Assembly (NCBI GenBank): GCA_964354365.1
Contig: CAYGZM010000044.1
Location: 1 to 26,573 of the forward strand
Direction: 5' to 3'
Source: CAYGZM01 sp964354365
GTDB lineage: Bacteria; Planctomycetota; Phycisphaerae; Sedimentisphaerales; Anaerobacaceae
DNA length: 26,573 nucleotides
This document shows, in pieces, positions 1 through 8,582 of this stretch; positions within the stretch are counted from its first letter, which is position 1, and every line of letters starts with the position of its first letter. Position numbers and translations under genes: made by a program. Below the pieces are notes generated by a model. The model worked only from the letters and a program-made list of their open reading frames with translations, made no database searches and was not told where the DNA came from.

Positions 1-816
1 TACCTTGCGGTGTATATGGCCAGTTATATTGCCGTGCGGCTCAGGCAGGCCGAGCAGGCCTACAGACAGGCCAACGATATGCTCCGCGAAAAGGACCGCG
101 TAAAGGATGAATATGTGCAGCGTGTCACGCATGACATAAAGGGCCACCTGGCGGCGATACAAAGCTGCCTCGGCGTGGTTGTGAACGGGACCGCGGGAAA
201 AATCGACGCAGAGGCCGCCGAGATGGTCAACAGCGCACATGAGCGAACCAAAAAGCTCGTTACTTTCGTCAGAACGCTCCTGCGGCTGACAGAACTGAGG
301 CTCAGAGGCAGACTCGAAATGGCGGCTTTCCCGGTAGAGGACACGATGCAAAGCGCCGTCAGCGCCGTACAAGGCAGGGCCCGCGAAAAGTCGATAACGC
401 TGCGCTGGAATGTCGAAGCGTCAGCAGGCCAAATCGTCGGCAATCAATTCTCCATTGAGGAGACAGTCACGAATCTGTTGCTCAATGCAATAAAATACAC
501 CCCTGAAAAAGGGCAAGTCACGCTGAACGTGAAAGACGATGCAGACGCCATCCGGATCGAGATCGAGGATACCGGGATTGGAATACCGCAAAAGGAGCTC
601 GGCTTGGTTTTCGAGGAGTTCTACAGGGCAAGCAATGCCCGGAAGGTCGAGAAGGACGGCACCGGTCTGGGGCTGTCGATAGCAAAACACATAGTCGAAA
701 GACACGGCGGAAGAATAAGTGTCCAGAGTGAAGAAGGGCGCGGAACAAAGTTCACGCTTACACTGCCCAAACGAAGCAACTCAACCCAAACCGAAGCTGA
801 CGCACAGACATCGTGA
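1..816 (+). CDS. Sensor histidine kinase, C-terminal part (5' end outside window)
   Basis: The reading frame is open through the left edge, so this is the 3' part of a longer gene. The first visible residues (YLAVYMASYIAV) look like the end of a membrane helix. A short charged helix follows, then a HisKA dimerisation domain with the phospho-acceptor box VTHDIKGH (His codon at 130-132). The HATPase domain shows an N box (NLLLNAIKYTP), a G1 box (EDTGIGIP), an F box (FEEFYRA) and a G2 box (GTGLGLSIAKH). It is therefore a complete catalytic core of a membrane two-component kinase that autophosphorylates on His and passes phosphate to a response regulator. The sensor domain and partner regulator are not in view, so the signal is unknown. 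It faces the ccsA/resB pair and is unlikely to be co-transcribed with it. The first in-frame candidate start in the window (GTG at 10) is probably internal. Confidence 0.9.
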   Translation, partial: YLAVYMASYIAVRLRQAEQAYRQANDMLREKDRVKDEYVQRVTHDIKGHLAAIQSCLGVVVNGTAGKIDAEAAEMVNSAHERTKKLVTFVRTLLRLTELRLRGRLEMAAFPVEDTMQSAVSAVQGRAREKSITLRWNVEASAGQIVGNQFSIEETVTNLLLNAIKYTPEKGQVTLNVKDDADAIRIEIEDTGIGIPQKELGLVFEEFYRASNARKVEKDGTGLGLSIAKHIVERHGGRISVQSEEGRGTKFTLTLPKRSNSTQTEADAQTS

Positions 817-895
817 GGCGGCGCACGGCCGTGGTCTATGCCTTGGAGCATACATCGCAGGCGCCGCCCCCCGCAGTACAAAACCAGTCGCGTCA

Positions 896-1690
896 TCAAC
901 CGGCCCCGTAGCTGTGCAGGCCTGCGAAAAGCCGCGAGAGATTCACCCAGAGCAGAGTGATGACGATGACCAGTAAGCCTGCGATTGCCCAGAGGCTGTT
1001 GATGCAAGGATGCCGCTTTGCGAACATATAGCGGAAATGCAGGTATCCGACGTAAACCAGCCACGAGGCGAGCGACCAGAGCTCTTTCGGGTCCCAGCCC
1101 CAGTAATCGCCCCATGCGAGCTTGCCCCAGACGCTTCCGAGGACCAAGCCGAGCGTCAGCAGCGGAAAGCCGATACCGATGAGCCGGTAGGTCGCCTCTT
1201 CGGGCGGAAGAAGATTCTCCCGAGGCGCGGGGGTCTTGCCGGCCAACTGCAGAACCGCAGCGAAGGCGGCTTTGGCCATAAAGATATACGAGATCACATA
1301 GACGGCGACGTGCGGTGCGAACAGCCAGCTCTGCAGGGCGGGCGGAAGCCTCTGCGGCTCGGCGTTGAAGATAAAACCGGCGGGGACAAGCACGATCGCG
1401 CCTATGAGCATATCGGCCGACTGACCGCCTACGCGCAAAACGTGGCGGCAGAAAAGCGAGACCGGATAAATCATTCCCAGACACAGGAACACCTCGAACA
1501 GATTTTGCATGGGCACATGCCGGACATGATGCCAGCGATAACCAAAAGAGATAACCGCCACAACAAAGCCCAGCACATACAGCCCGTGCCCTATCCGCGG
1601 TCGCCGCAGCGCGCTCGCAAGAAGCGCAAGCAGGTAGGCCGCAATGGTTATGTAAATCAGCAAGCCCTGGATTGTGTGCTTGATTTCCAT
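896..1690 (-). CDS. ccsA: Cytochrome c assembly protein CcsA/ResC type (heme handling)
   Basis: A 264-residue polytopic membrane protein. It carries the tryptophan-rich WWD heme-binding motif of the CcmC/CcmF/CcsA superfamily (WGDYWGWDPKELWSL, residues about 193-207). Candidate axial histidines lie on either side: His127 (FAPHVAVYVISY) and His259 (GLHSYG) near the C-terminus. In System II cytochrome c maturation, CcsA with CcsB/ResB moves heme across the membrane and ligates it to apocytochrome CXXCH motifs. The upstream gene is the ResB-like partner, and the resB stop codon TAG is directly followed by this ATG, so the two are translationally coupled. The length fits a compact bacterial CcsA. 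Family assignment is firm. Which cytochromes it serves cannot be seen here. Confidence 0.93.
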   Translation of the reverse strand: MEIKHTIQGLLIYITIAAYLLALLASALRRPRIGHGLYVLGFVVAVISFGYRWHHVRHVPMQNLFEVFLCLGMIYPVSLFCRHVLRVGGQSADMLIGAIVLVPAGFIFNAEPQRLPPALQSWLFAPHVAVYVISYIFMAKAAFAAVLQLAGKTPAPRENLLPPEEATYRLIGIGFPLLTLGLVLGSVWGKLAWGDYWGWDPKELWSLASWLVYVGYLHFRYMFAKRHPCINSLWAIAGLLVIVITLLWVNLSRLFAGLHSYGAG

Positions 1691-2761
1691 CTATTCGCTT
1701 TCCAACGCTTTCTCTGTACACCTGTCCGCCGGCATAGCCGGCCTCCTTAGCCAGAAACGCCAGAAGGCGCCGGCGCACAGCGCAATGTATCCGCCATAGA
1801 CCAGACCAAGCCCCGTATCCGAGGCCACCATCAGGACGGTATATTGGCCGGCCTGGTCATCGTAGGAATGTTGATAGAAATGGTATCCGCCATAGTGCAG
1901 AGGATGATTGACCTCAACATCCTTCCGGGCGACGACGCGGCCGTCGCGAATCACCTGCAGCTCGCTTATGTAGTCGCTGATTACCCTTTCATAGCTCAGT
2001 AGAAGCTCGTCGTCCGGGTGAGTATGGCCCGGGAAACGCTCAAAGACGTACCTTGTGGCTGCCTGGCCGTTGGGTGATTCGATCCGGACCTCAAGCGCCG
2101 GGTTGGACACTGCGCCAGGATCGTCTATGACGGTTTTATTGTCGCCATCGATCGTTATCTTGAAATTCTCGAATACCCTTACTATTTCTAAGGCGCCAAA
2201 CTCCGGGCCTAACGAAAATCTCTTGCCGATTTCAACGGGGAACGTCCGGTCCTCGCCTTGCCGGGTTTGAACGTGAAGCTCGCCCGGCTCGTAATATTCA
2301 ATTCGGAAGTCTTTGAGCCTTACGTGAAAGGGCAGCTCCCTTATCTGATTGTCCTGCGATATGACGCGATTGTCGGAATAGCCCTCATAGATTTGCATTT
2401 GGCCGGTTGGAATTTTGTCGATTCCCAGAAGTCCGCTCTGCAGCTTGTGCCCGGTTTGCGAACCCCACATTGCCCCCGTCAGGATAAGGATACAGCCAGC
2501 GTGCACGAGCAGCAGTGCAGGCAGACGAAGCAGCCGCCGAAACAGCGCAATGCCGAGCGCTAGCAGCAGGATAAATACCACCCAATAGACCGCTAATGGG
2601 ACGCCGTTAAAGAGCTGCTTTGCGCGCTCCGGGCCGAGAAATGCCCCGTAAATGGACAGCAGAATCAACAGCACAATGGCCGCCATTGCCGCCCACATCA
2701 CGGCGCGTCCCCAGGGGACGGCGCGTCTTGGCTTGTTCTTAAATGCCCGGTCGGTGTTCAT
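1691..2761 (-). CDS. resB: ResB-like cytochrome c biogenesis protein
   Basis: A 356-residue protein. It has three N-terminal hydrophobic segments (about residues 19-42, 55-76 and 80-98), a large soluble extracytoplasmic domain and one C-terminal helix. The segment VNHPLHYGGYHFYQ (about residue 285 on) is a recognisable ResB/CcsB signature. ResB and CcsA form the System II heme export and ligation complex. It is shorter than many ResB proteins, which often exceed 400 residues, but all expected parts are present. The next gene downstream is ccsA with no gap (TAGATG), which supports an operon of two. The Shine-Dalgarno sequence before the ATG is weak (GAGA). No thioredoxin-like partner gene is visible in the window. 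Confidence 0.9.
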   Translation of the reverse strand: MNTDRAFKNKPRRAVPWGRAVMWAAMAAIVLLILLSIYGAFLGPERAKQLFNGVPLAVYWVVFILLLALGIALFRRLLRLPALLLVHAGCILILTGAMWGSQTGHKLQSGLLGIDKIPTGQMQIYEGYSDNRVISQDNQIRELPFHVRLKDFRIEYYEPGELHVQTRQGEDRTFPVEIGKRFSLGPEFGALEIVRVFENFKITIDGDNKTVIDDPGAVSNPALEVRIESPNGQAATRYVFERFPGHTHPDDELLLSYERVISDYISELQVIRDGRVVARKDVEVNHPLHYGGYHFYQHSYDDQAGQYTVLMVASDTGLGLVYGGYIALCAGAFWRFWLRRPAMPADRCTEKALESE

Positions 2762-3370
2762 AAATCTCTACGATACGAGGCGATTATGCCACAAAGCAGA
2801 CCGCTTGCAAGCATATTCAATAATGCGGGGCGCCCAAGAAATGCGGATGCCGACATCCAAAGATGGATTGCGGTACTAAGCGATGTGTGGTATTATCCCT
2901 TTTTGGCAGATTCAGCAGTATGATTGAGCCTTCTGAGCCGGAAGACTTCGGGGCGTATGCGGGCCGGATTATGACCTCCAAACGCGTGCTTGAATACAAG
3001 ACCACAGTACCAGACGAACACTGGCGCAGCGAAGAATTCCAGTGGGCGCGCATCCTTTCATCGGGCAACGCGGCCAAGGGGATGGTTCTGCTGTACATAC
3101 AGAAGGCCTGCACCGCATTTTACGAATAACCATACACTGCTGGATTCCCTGGAAAAAGGATAGCAGGCGATTCAAGGACAATGTTGAGGCAAACAACTTA
3201 GTCCGTGGCTTCTACCGCGAGCCGTACATCGTGCCGGACTTATCAAGCGGAGTCTGACGGCTCTTCAACAACGAGACGGCTGGAACAGACAGGCTCGGCT
3301 GAATGTGCAGAATATCCCATTGTGAATTTGGCCGCCTGCGCCTCGCCATTCGACAAGAGCAGTTTCTTTG
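2762..3370. other. Gene-poor stretch, no supported gene
   Basis: About 600 bases lie between resB (reading left) and the 3' end of the nitrilase gene. The longest plus-strand frame, near 2863-3129 (88 codons), and its minus-strand counterpart have no recognisable domain, no Shine-Dalgarno sequence and no hydrophobic pattern. I cannot support either as a gene. The promoter for resB/ccsA should lie just right of 2761, but I see no clear -35/-10 pair. No Pho-box-like repeat is present. It may be decayed coding sequence. Confidence 0.5.
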
Positions 3371-4330
3371 CTACAACTTATAGACATCCGGCCGACGATC
3401 GACTATGTGCCCGCCTTTGTTTGCGGGCGCCCTGGAGAGATCAATCTCAGTAACGGTATAGGTTTCACCTGCATCTTCATTGTTGCAGACAACGGCCCCT
3501 CCCGGATCGGTAATAAGAGATTGTCCCGGATGGGTGAACACGATGAAGATTCCATTTTCGTACGACCGAGTCTTCATCATGCACAGATTCAAGTCATCGT
3601 GCATCCCGTATGTCGGATTGAAAATCACCCTCGCCCCCTGGAGGGTCAGCGTTCGAGCCGTCTCCGGCCAGCGACGGTCCGCGCAGATCATGACGCCAAA
3701 TACCCCAAAATCAGACTTGTATGCATCAAGACGTTTGCCGGGCGTATATTTGAGGTCATGCGTCTGGAGATGCAGCTTGTCGTATGTCCCCACAAGGGAG
3801 CCGCCGCGGTTATATATCAAGGCGGTATTGAATATGCTATCTTTTGCCCCGACAAGGGGCCGAGGGGCCTTGCGGGTGCAGCCTAAGACAAACCACACTT
3901 TGTTTTCGCGGGCCCAGTCTGATACGGCTTGAGCATACTGCGACCTTCGCGGGTCGATTGCGTATTTCACCATGTCCTCTTTAGCTACCGACTTTTCAGT
4001 AGAGACGTACCCGTCAAGAAAACACTCCGGCGTCACAACCACATCGATATTCTCGTTCTTGGCAACATCGCCAAGAACGCTCATCAGCTTTTCGTGATTG
4101 GCGCTCAGCTGGCCCTTTTCCGGATATACCTTTATCTGCGCTACCCGAATTCTGGATACGGCCGAGGTATCTTTGGCGGTAGTCTTGCGATCCGGTCCCC
4201 CGGCCCCCTCACTGAGGGACCTTGCGGCCTTGCGGGGACGGCTGCCTGGCTCGGACTGAGCACGGGCGCGCCCGGCGCTGACACTTATCATACCAATGAC
4301 TTTTATAAAACGCCGACGGCTGAGTTTCAT
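3371..4330 (-). CDS. Tat-exported carbon-nitrogen hydrolase (nitrilase superfamily)
   Basis: A 319-residue protein with a twin-arginine signal at its start (SRRRFIK, residues 4-10, then a hydrophobic stretch ending near AGRARA), so the mature enzyme is probably periplasmic. The nitrilase-fold domain starts near residue 60 after a low-complexity linker. The Glu-Lys-Cys catalytic triad is visible: Glu102 in TPECFLDGY, Lys185 in YDKLHL and Cys216 in ICADRRWPE. Members hydrolyse amide or nitrile C-N bonds. The substrate cannot be told from sequence. The Shine-Dalgarno GGGAGA lies about 6 bases before the ATG. It follows the unknown gene at 4616-4981 on the same strand after 285 bases, so co-transcription with pst system 1 is possible but not shown. 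Its linker and one loop contain copies of a short palindromic repeat also seen in phoR. Confidence 0.85.
   Translation of the reverse strand: MKLSRRRFIKVIGMISVSAGRARAQSEPGSRPRKAARSLSEGAGGPDRKTTAKDTSAVSRIRVAQIKVYPEKGQLSANHEKLMSVLGDVAKNENIDVVVTPECFLDGYVSTEKSVAKEDMVKYAIDPRRSQYAQAVSDWARENKVWFVLGCTRKAPRPLVGAKDSIFNTALIYNRGGSLVGTYDKLHLQTHDLKYTPGKRLDAYKSDFGVFGVMICADRRWPETARTLTLQGARVIFNPTYGMHDDLNLCMMKTRSYENGIFIVFTHPGQSLITDPGGAVVCNNEDAGETYTVTEIDLSRAPANKGGHIVDRRPDVYKL
4200..4236. repeat. Short palindromic repeat inside nitrilase gene (copy 2)
   Basis: This copy falls in the linker between the Tat signal and the catalytic domain and encodes the AARSLSEGAGG region. A partial third copy (GAGGGGCCTTGCGG, 3862-3875) lies in a surface-loop region of the same gene, encoding KAPRPLVGAK. 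All copies sit where extra residues would be tolerated. Confidence 0.55.
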
Positions 4331-4615
4331 AATGAATCTCCCGGATTCTTGTGCTTCAATTTTCTGGCGCCCGCATCAGGCAGGTCGTTGCCAAAACGGT
4401 ATGTTATCGTATAAGCGGTAACTTGTAACCGGAAAAATCTACGCGACTCGGCTCCAAATAGCGCAGCCAAGCCAAACAATGGAATGTGTGGCCCCCCAAA
4501 GTGCTCCAAAGCCCCTGCACCCATTTCCAGAATCCGGGACGCGTATTTCCAGACTGTGGACGGAATCTCCGCTTCGGGCCTTGCCAAACACGGCGCATTA
4601 AAAATAGGTGCCGAC

Positions 4616-4981
4616 TCAGTATTTGACTTCGCATTCGCAGGAGATAGGTCCCGCGCCGACAGGGCATGTGTGGCGGCTGTCATGAAACAGGACTTGTCCC
4701 ACTTTGTCCGCAATCAGGGTGCTTTTGACGTAGTCGAACGACTGCGGCAGCTCGTTGATTACCTCAATTCGGCTCCACGGCACCACGCGCACCATCAGGC
4801 CCCCGATCTGGATATCCCCGGGCACGTTGACAACTGCGCCGAAGTGGTATGTTCGGCAGTGGAGGCGAACGTATGAATCGGTTATCTCCAGCACCTTGCC
4901 GACAAGCAAGTGATTGTGGGCCTCGGGGTAATTCTTGATAGTCCGGATCTTCCAGATTTTGGTTTCGTTGGTCTCATTCAT
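4616..4981 (-). CDS. Conserved-looking small protein of unknown function, coupled to pstB1
   Basis: A 121-residue soluble protein with no signal peptide or membrane segment. I do not recognise the family. The first 75 residues look like a small beta-rich domain (KIWKIRTIKNYPEAHNHL, then GKVLEITDSYVRLHCRTYHFG, then VRVVPWSRIEVINEL). That alternation of short hydrophobic strands recalls Sm-like or PilZ-like barrels, but this is only an impression. I chose the ATG at 4981, four codons after an upstream TTG, because GGGAGG inside the pstB1 tail lies 13 bases before the ATG and would be too close to the TTG. It begins only 4 bases after the pstB1 stop, so it is very likely the last gene of pst operon 1. 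A role in phosphate uptake or its control follows from context only. Confidence 0.7.
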   Translation of the reverse strand: MNETNETKIWKIRTIKNYPEAHNHLLVGKVLEITDSYVRLHCRTYHFGAVVNVPGDIQIGGLMVRVVPWSRIEVINELPQSFDYVKSTLIADKVGQVLFHDSRHTCPVGAGPISCECEVKY

Positions 4982-4985
4982 GCTC

Positions 4986-5846
4986 TCAGCCAAACCTCCC
5001 GGTAACGTAGTCTTCAGTCTGTTTCTTGCCTGGATTGCTGAATATCTTGGATGTTGCGTCGTACTCTATAAGCTCTCCCAGGCAGAAGAATGCGGCCATA
5101 TCGCTCACTCTGGCCGCCTGCTGCATATTGTGAGTTACAGTAACAATCGTATAGTCGCGCTTGAGCTGCTCGATGAGGTCTTCGATTCTGCCTGTCGCGA
5201 TTGGGTCAAGCGCCGAACACGGCTCATCCATCAGAAGTACCTGTGGTTTTGTAGCCAGCGAGCGAGCTATGCAGAGCCGCTGCTGCTGCCCGCCCGAAAG
5301 GGCCAAGGCCGACTTTCTCAGGTCGTCCTTGACCTCATCCCACAGCGCTGCGGCTCGGAGGCTTTCTTCGACCGTTTGCTGTAAAGCGGCCCTACTATTC
5401 ACGCCCTGAAGCCGTGGTCCGTATGCTATGTTGTCGAATATGCTCTTGGGGAATGGATTGGGCTTCTGAAAGACCATCCCAACCTGCTGACGCAGATTCA
5501 CCAGATTGACTCTTTTGTCATAGACATCCTGGCCGGCAACAATCAGCTTGCCCTCAGCGCGGACGTTAGGTATCAGGTCATTCATACGATTGATACTTCG
5601 CAGAAATGTGCTCTTGCCGCAGCCGCTGGGCCCGATTATCGCAGCGACACTCCTCGGATATATATCCATCGTTACATCTTTGACACCCACTTTAGAGCCG
5701 TAATAGAAGCTAAAATGCTGGGCCTTTATAATCGCCGGAGCAGACGTTGAAAAGCTGGGGTCGACAGGCTTGTACCTTTTGCCTCGCACCTTAATAGCCC
5801 CAGCAGCAGGGGTGGTCATGCGATCTGCCAAAGCTGATGTTGGCAT
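4986..5846 (-). CDS. pstB: Phosphate ABC transporter ATPase PstB, system 1 (canonical)
   Basis: A 286-residue ABC ATPase that would energise PstC1/PstA1 at the inner face of the membrane. All nucleotide-site motifs are intact: Walker A GPSGCGKST, Q-loop VFQKPNPFPKSI, signature LSGGQQQR, Walker B VLLMDEPCSALD and switch histidine VTHNMQQAARV. The NRMNDLIP segment and the C-terminal DYVTGRFG are typical of PstB. I chose the ATG at 5846 (MPTSALADR) because a strong AAGGAGA lies 8 bases before it. The frame extends 15 codons further upstream without a comparable site. The N-terminal extension of about 35 residues before the ABC fold is longer than in enterobacterial PstB. It is the fourth gene of pst operon 1 and overlaps no neighbour. 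Confidence 0.96.
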   Translation of the reverse strand: MPTSALADRMTTPAAGAIKVRGKRYKPVDPSFSTSAPAIIKAQHFSFYYGSKVGVKDVTMDIYPRSVAAIIGPSGCGKSTFLRSINRMNDLIPNVRAEGKLIVAGQDVYDKRVNLVNLRQQVGMVFQKPNPFPKSIFDNIAYGPRLQGVNSRAALQQTVEESLRAAALWDEVKDDLRKSALALSGGQQQRLCIARSLATKPQVLLMDEPCSALDPIATGRIEDLIEQLKRDYTIVTVTHNMQQAARVSDMAAFFCLGELIEYDATSKIFSNPGKKQTEDYVTGRFG

Positions 5847-5922
5847 GTCATCTTCTCCTTTCGGCGAGCTTGTGGCAGGTGTTTCCTGCATATTAGAGAA
5901 TATCCCCGGCGTTGTATCTTTA

Positions 5923-7548
5923 TCATTGCCCCCTGAGCTTCTTGTAAACCCTCGATCGCAAGGTGATGGCCAAGGCGTTGAGACACAAGATTAGTACGAC
6001 GAGGGTCACGACCATTCCATATTGATTATGTGGCACCATCATAGAGATCCTGTCGCCGACCGCCATATCGTAGCTGCCATACGAAAGTGCCCGCGTCGGG
6101 TCGAATATTGACTTAGGAACGGGTCCCATTGCAACGGCGCCGGTGAACAGTATCGGAGCTGTCTCGCCGGCGATCCTGCTCAGGCTCAGTATCACACCGG
6201 TCAAGATGCCCGGCAGCGCCGCCGGAAGAACGACAAAAACGAATGTCCGAAACCGGCTGGCGCCAAGGGACAGGGAAGCTTCTTTGTATGTCTGTGGCAC
6301 TGAGCGAATCGCTTCTTCGCTGGCCCGAATCATCACCGGCAACGTCAGTATGGCCAGCGTCAAAGACGCAGCCAGGATACATCCCTTGGAGGGCGCTCCA
6401 AACAAGGGAAAGATATAAAGAACGAAAAAGGCAAGGCCGAAGAGTCCAAACACGATGCTCGGCACGCCGGCCAATGTATTTATGCACATCCGGATGACTC
6501 TGATGAGCGCGTTGTCAGAGGCGCATTCGACCAGGTATGCGGCCGATACAAGGCCGAGTGGTATCGCAAAGAGCATTCCGACCACTGTGATTAACAATGT
6601 GCCCAGTATCTCAGGGCCGACGCCGCCGAAGTAATGACTGTCGAAGTTGTCATCGATGAAAAATTGCCAGTAGAATGTAAGCTGAGGCTTGAGCATGCCT
6701 GGCAGATTCTCTTTGACATAGCCAAAGAGCGGCTCCAGGCTCGTGCCTGCAAATTGCCTCTCGCGGGGAATCCTTGCTTTTTCAAGGGGCTTTCCGGGCT
6801 CTTTTTCGGTCCATTGTTCGTCCTGCAGTAGCTGATCCAGGAGCTTCAGGGCCTGGTCCCAGCGAGTCGCACCGAATCGCTGGCTCGCGAGTGCCGGAGT
6901 CGGCTGCCCCGGGGCAGGGCCGAATAGACCTTCAACTGCCTGCTCAACTTCCTGGAGAGATTCAGCGTATTGCTGCTGGTGGGCAAGGTCAATGCCCGCT
7001 ATGCCATCGCGAAACTCCGTCGCCACGCTGAAGAACTCGGCGGCGGTCGTTTCCTTCAGCCGCCCATCGTCCTGGAACTTCAAGACATATTCGATGTTCC
7101 GGGCTATTTCCTGCTCATCCTGGCTCTCAAAAGCAGCTTCGAGTCTCTCACGGATGTCGCGTGTAAGACCACGCAACTCCGTATAACGCTCACCGCTCAC
7201 GCTTTCTTCACGGAGTTGCTGTCCAAAATCGCGGTGAATCCTCCTGACCTGTTCGCCGAGGGCCTCTCTGTCTATGCCTCTTTTGAATTTCTCAATTGCT
7301 TGATAGACATAAGCACGGGCCTTATCGGTTAGGTTTATTTCATTCTGCAGGCTCTCGGCATCTCCTCGTTCAAAAAGCGCCAACTGCATCTTGCGGAATT
7401 CGACCGTACCCCTGAATACGACTGCGCCGGAGCCTCGCCAGATCATCGGGCCGAGGACAATCAGCAGCACCAAAGACAGTACAACCACCGACAGACCTGT
7501 CAGGACTGTGAAGCTCTTGTCAAGCATTCCTCTAACTGCGACTCTCAT
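5923..7548 (-). CDS. pstA: Phosphate ABC transporter permease PstA, system 1, with large extracytoplasmic insert
   Basis: A 541-residue protein, almost twice the usual PstA length of 280-300. Residues 1-36 contain the first membrane helix. About 270 charged, helix-rich residues follow (roughly 36-305), then a normal MetI-like permease core from PEILGTLLITVVGM on. The core carries the EAA-type loop (YKEASLSLGASRFRTF) and the GVPSIVFGLFGL segment typical of PstA. The insert is rich in Glu, Arg and Gln with heptad-like stretches and would sit outside the inner membrane between the first two helices. The gene starts one base after the pstC1 stop (TAA G ATG), with GGAGA 7 bases upstream. I see no frameshift or stop, so the enlarged form appears to be genuine. 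The function of the insert is unknown. Confidence 0.94.
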   Translation of the reverse strand: MRVAVRGMLDKSFTVLTGLSVVVLSLVLLIVLGPMIWRGSGAVVFRGTVEFRKMQLALFERGDAESLQNEINLTDKARAYVYQAIEKFKRGIDREALGEQVRRIHRDFGQQLREESVSGERYTELRGLTRDIRERLEAAFESQDEQEIARNIEYVLKFQDDGRLKETTAAEFFSVATEFRDGIAGIDLAHQQQYAESLQEVEQAVEGLFGPAPGQPTPALASQRFGATRWDQALKLLDQLLQDEQWTEKEPGKPLEKARIPRERQFAGTSLEPLFGYVKENLPGMLKPQLTFYWQFFIDDNFDSHYFGGVGPEILGTLLITVVGMLFAIPLGLVSAAYLVECASDNALIRVIRMCINTLAGVPSIVFGLFGLAFFVLYIFPLFGAPSKGCILAASLTLAILTLPVMIRASEEAIRSVPQTYKEASLSLGASRFRTFVFVVLPAALPGILTGVILSLSRIAGETAPILFTGAVAMGPVPKSIFDPTRALSYGSYDMAVGDRISMMVPHNQYGMVVTLVVLILCLNALAITLRSRVYKKLRGQ

Positions 7549-7549
7549 C

Positions 7550-8524
7550 TTATTGTCTCCCTGATGCCTTTTTTGCGCGGGTCAGGAAATACTCACTCAC
7601 GATGTTCAGAGAAAACGTCAGAACAAGCAGCACCACGCCCACGGCAAACAGCGCGCTGTAGTGATCCGAACCTTTTACCGTCTCGCCCATATCGCCGGCT
7701 ATCGTAGCGGTCATCGTGCGAACGGACTGCGATAAATCCCACCAGGGGTGCGGTATCTGGCTGGCGTTGCCGGAGGCCATCCACACCACCATCGTCTCGC
7801 CGATGGCTCTCATCATCCCGAGCACTACCGCGGCAATTATTCCGCTGTGAGCAGCCGGGATTACCACGCGAAACACCGTCTCAAGGCGCGTCGCACCGAG
7901 GCTGTAGGATGCCTCTCGCAGGTCTCGGCCAAGAGCCGAGATAGAGTCTTCCGCCACGCTTATGATCGTGGGAAGGGCCATAGCCGCAAGAATCATCGAA
8001 GCATTCAGCGCGTTGGTGCCCGTCGAAAAACCGAACCTCCTCTGCATCAGCGGCGCCAACACCAGCACGGCGAAGAAGCCGTAGGCAACCGACGGAATAG
8101 CCGCAAGCAGCTCTATCATAGGCTTGACGATACCCCTGACACTAAAGGGGACGATGTCACTTAGGAAGACCGCAGCCATGATGCCTACAGGGAGTGCAAA
8201 GACCAGGGCGGCTACGGTTACATACAATGACCCGGCTATCAGTGCGAGCGCTCCGAATTTCGGCTGCTCGGCTTGCGGGTACCATCCCGTCCCGGTGAGA
8301 AACTCAGCCAGGCTGAACTGCGTCAGAAACGGAATGGCTTCGCGGATGACGAATGTGAATATGAGCAGCACCGCCAGAACAGAACTGCACGTAATCAGAA
8401 ACAGTGCAGCTCTTCCTGCGTGGGCGGTGAGGTAACCCTTCAGGTCCTGCCCCGGTGTTAAAGCCAGCGGCCGGGAGAAGCCGACCGCCGGCTCTAAAGA
8501 AAGAGTTAGCTTCACTTCATTCAT
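7550..8524 (-). CDS. pstC: Phosphate ABC transporter permease PstC, system 1
   Basis: A 324-residue inner-membrane permease subunit that pairs with PstA1 and docks PstB1. A roughly 35-residue cytoplasmic N-terminus precedes the first helix. The MetI-like core shows AIPSVAYGFFAVLV, the EAA-type coupling loop (LREASYSLGATRLETVFRVV) and the IGETMVVWMASGN segment found in PstC proteins. The start is one of two ATGs in ATGAATGAAG. AAGG about 6 bases upstream favours the first. It lies 58 bases after pstS1 and one base before pstA1, so the operon order is the standard pstS-C-A-B. Confidence 0.95.
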   Translation of the reverse strand: MNEVKLTLSLEPAVGFSRPLALTPGQDLKGYLTAHAGRAALFLITCSSVLAVLLIFTFVIREAIPFLTQFSLAEFLTGTGWYPQAEQPKFGALALIAGSLYVTVAALVFALPVGIMAAVFLSDIVPFSVRGIVKPMIELLAAIPSVAYGFFAVLVLAPLMQRRFGFSTGTNALNASMILAAMALPTIISVAEDSISALGRDLREASYSLGATRLETVFRVVIPAAHSGIIAAVVLGMMRAIGETMVVWMASGNASQIPHPWWDLSQSVRTMTATIAGDMGETVKGSDHYSALFAVGVVLLVLTFSLNIVSEYFLTRAKKASGRQ

Positions 8525-8582
8525 TTAACGCCTTCTGTTCTTTGTTGCTGTTTCAAAAGGAGGAGACATATTTTCCCATTCG

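Noticed and set aside
818..868. 8-bp inverted repeat (GGCGGCGC/GCGCCGCC) between convergent genes
   Set aside because: The loop is about 35 bases and there is no T-run on either strand, so a terminator call is not supported.
621..1778. 385-codon minus-strand frame
   Set aside because: Overlaps ccsA in another frame and shows an Arg/Ala/Leu-rich composition typical of a GC-driven shadow.
2863..3129. Possible 88-residue protein in the gap between resB and the nitrilase gene
   Set aside because: No ribosome site, no known motif, and a similar-length frame on the other strand. Kept only as an intergenic note.
4327..4713. 128-codon minus-strand frame between the nitrilase and the unknown gene
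   Set aside because: Overlaps the better-supported gene at 4616-4981 and lacks a ribosome site and recognisable content.
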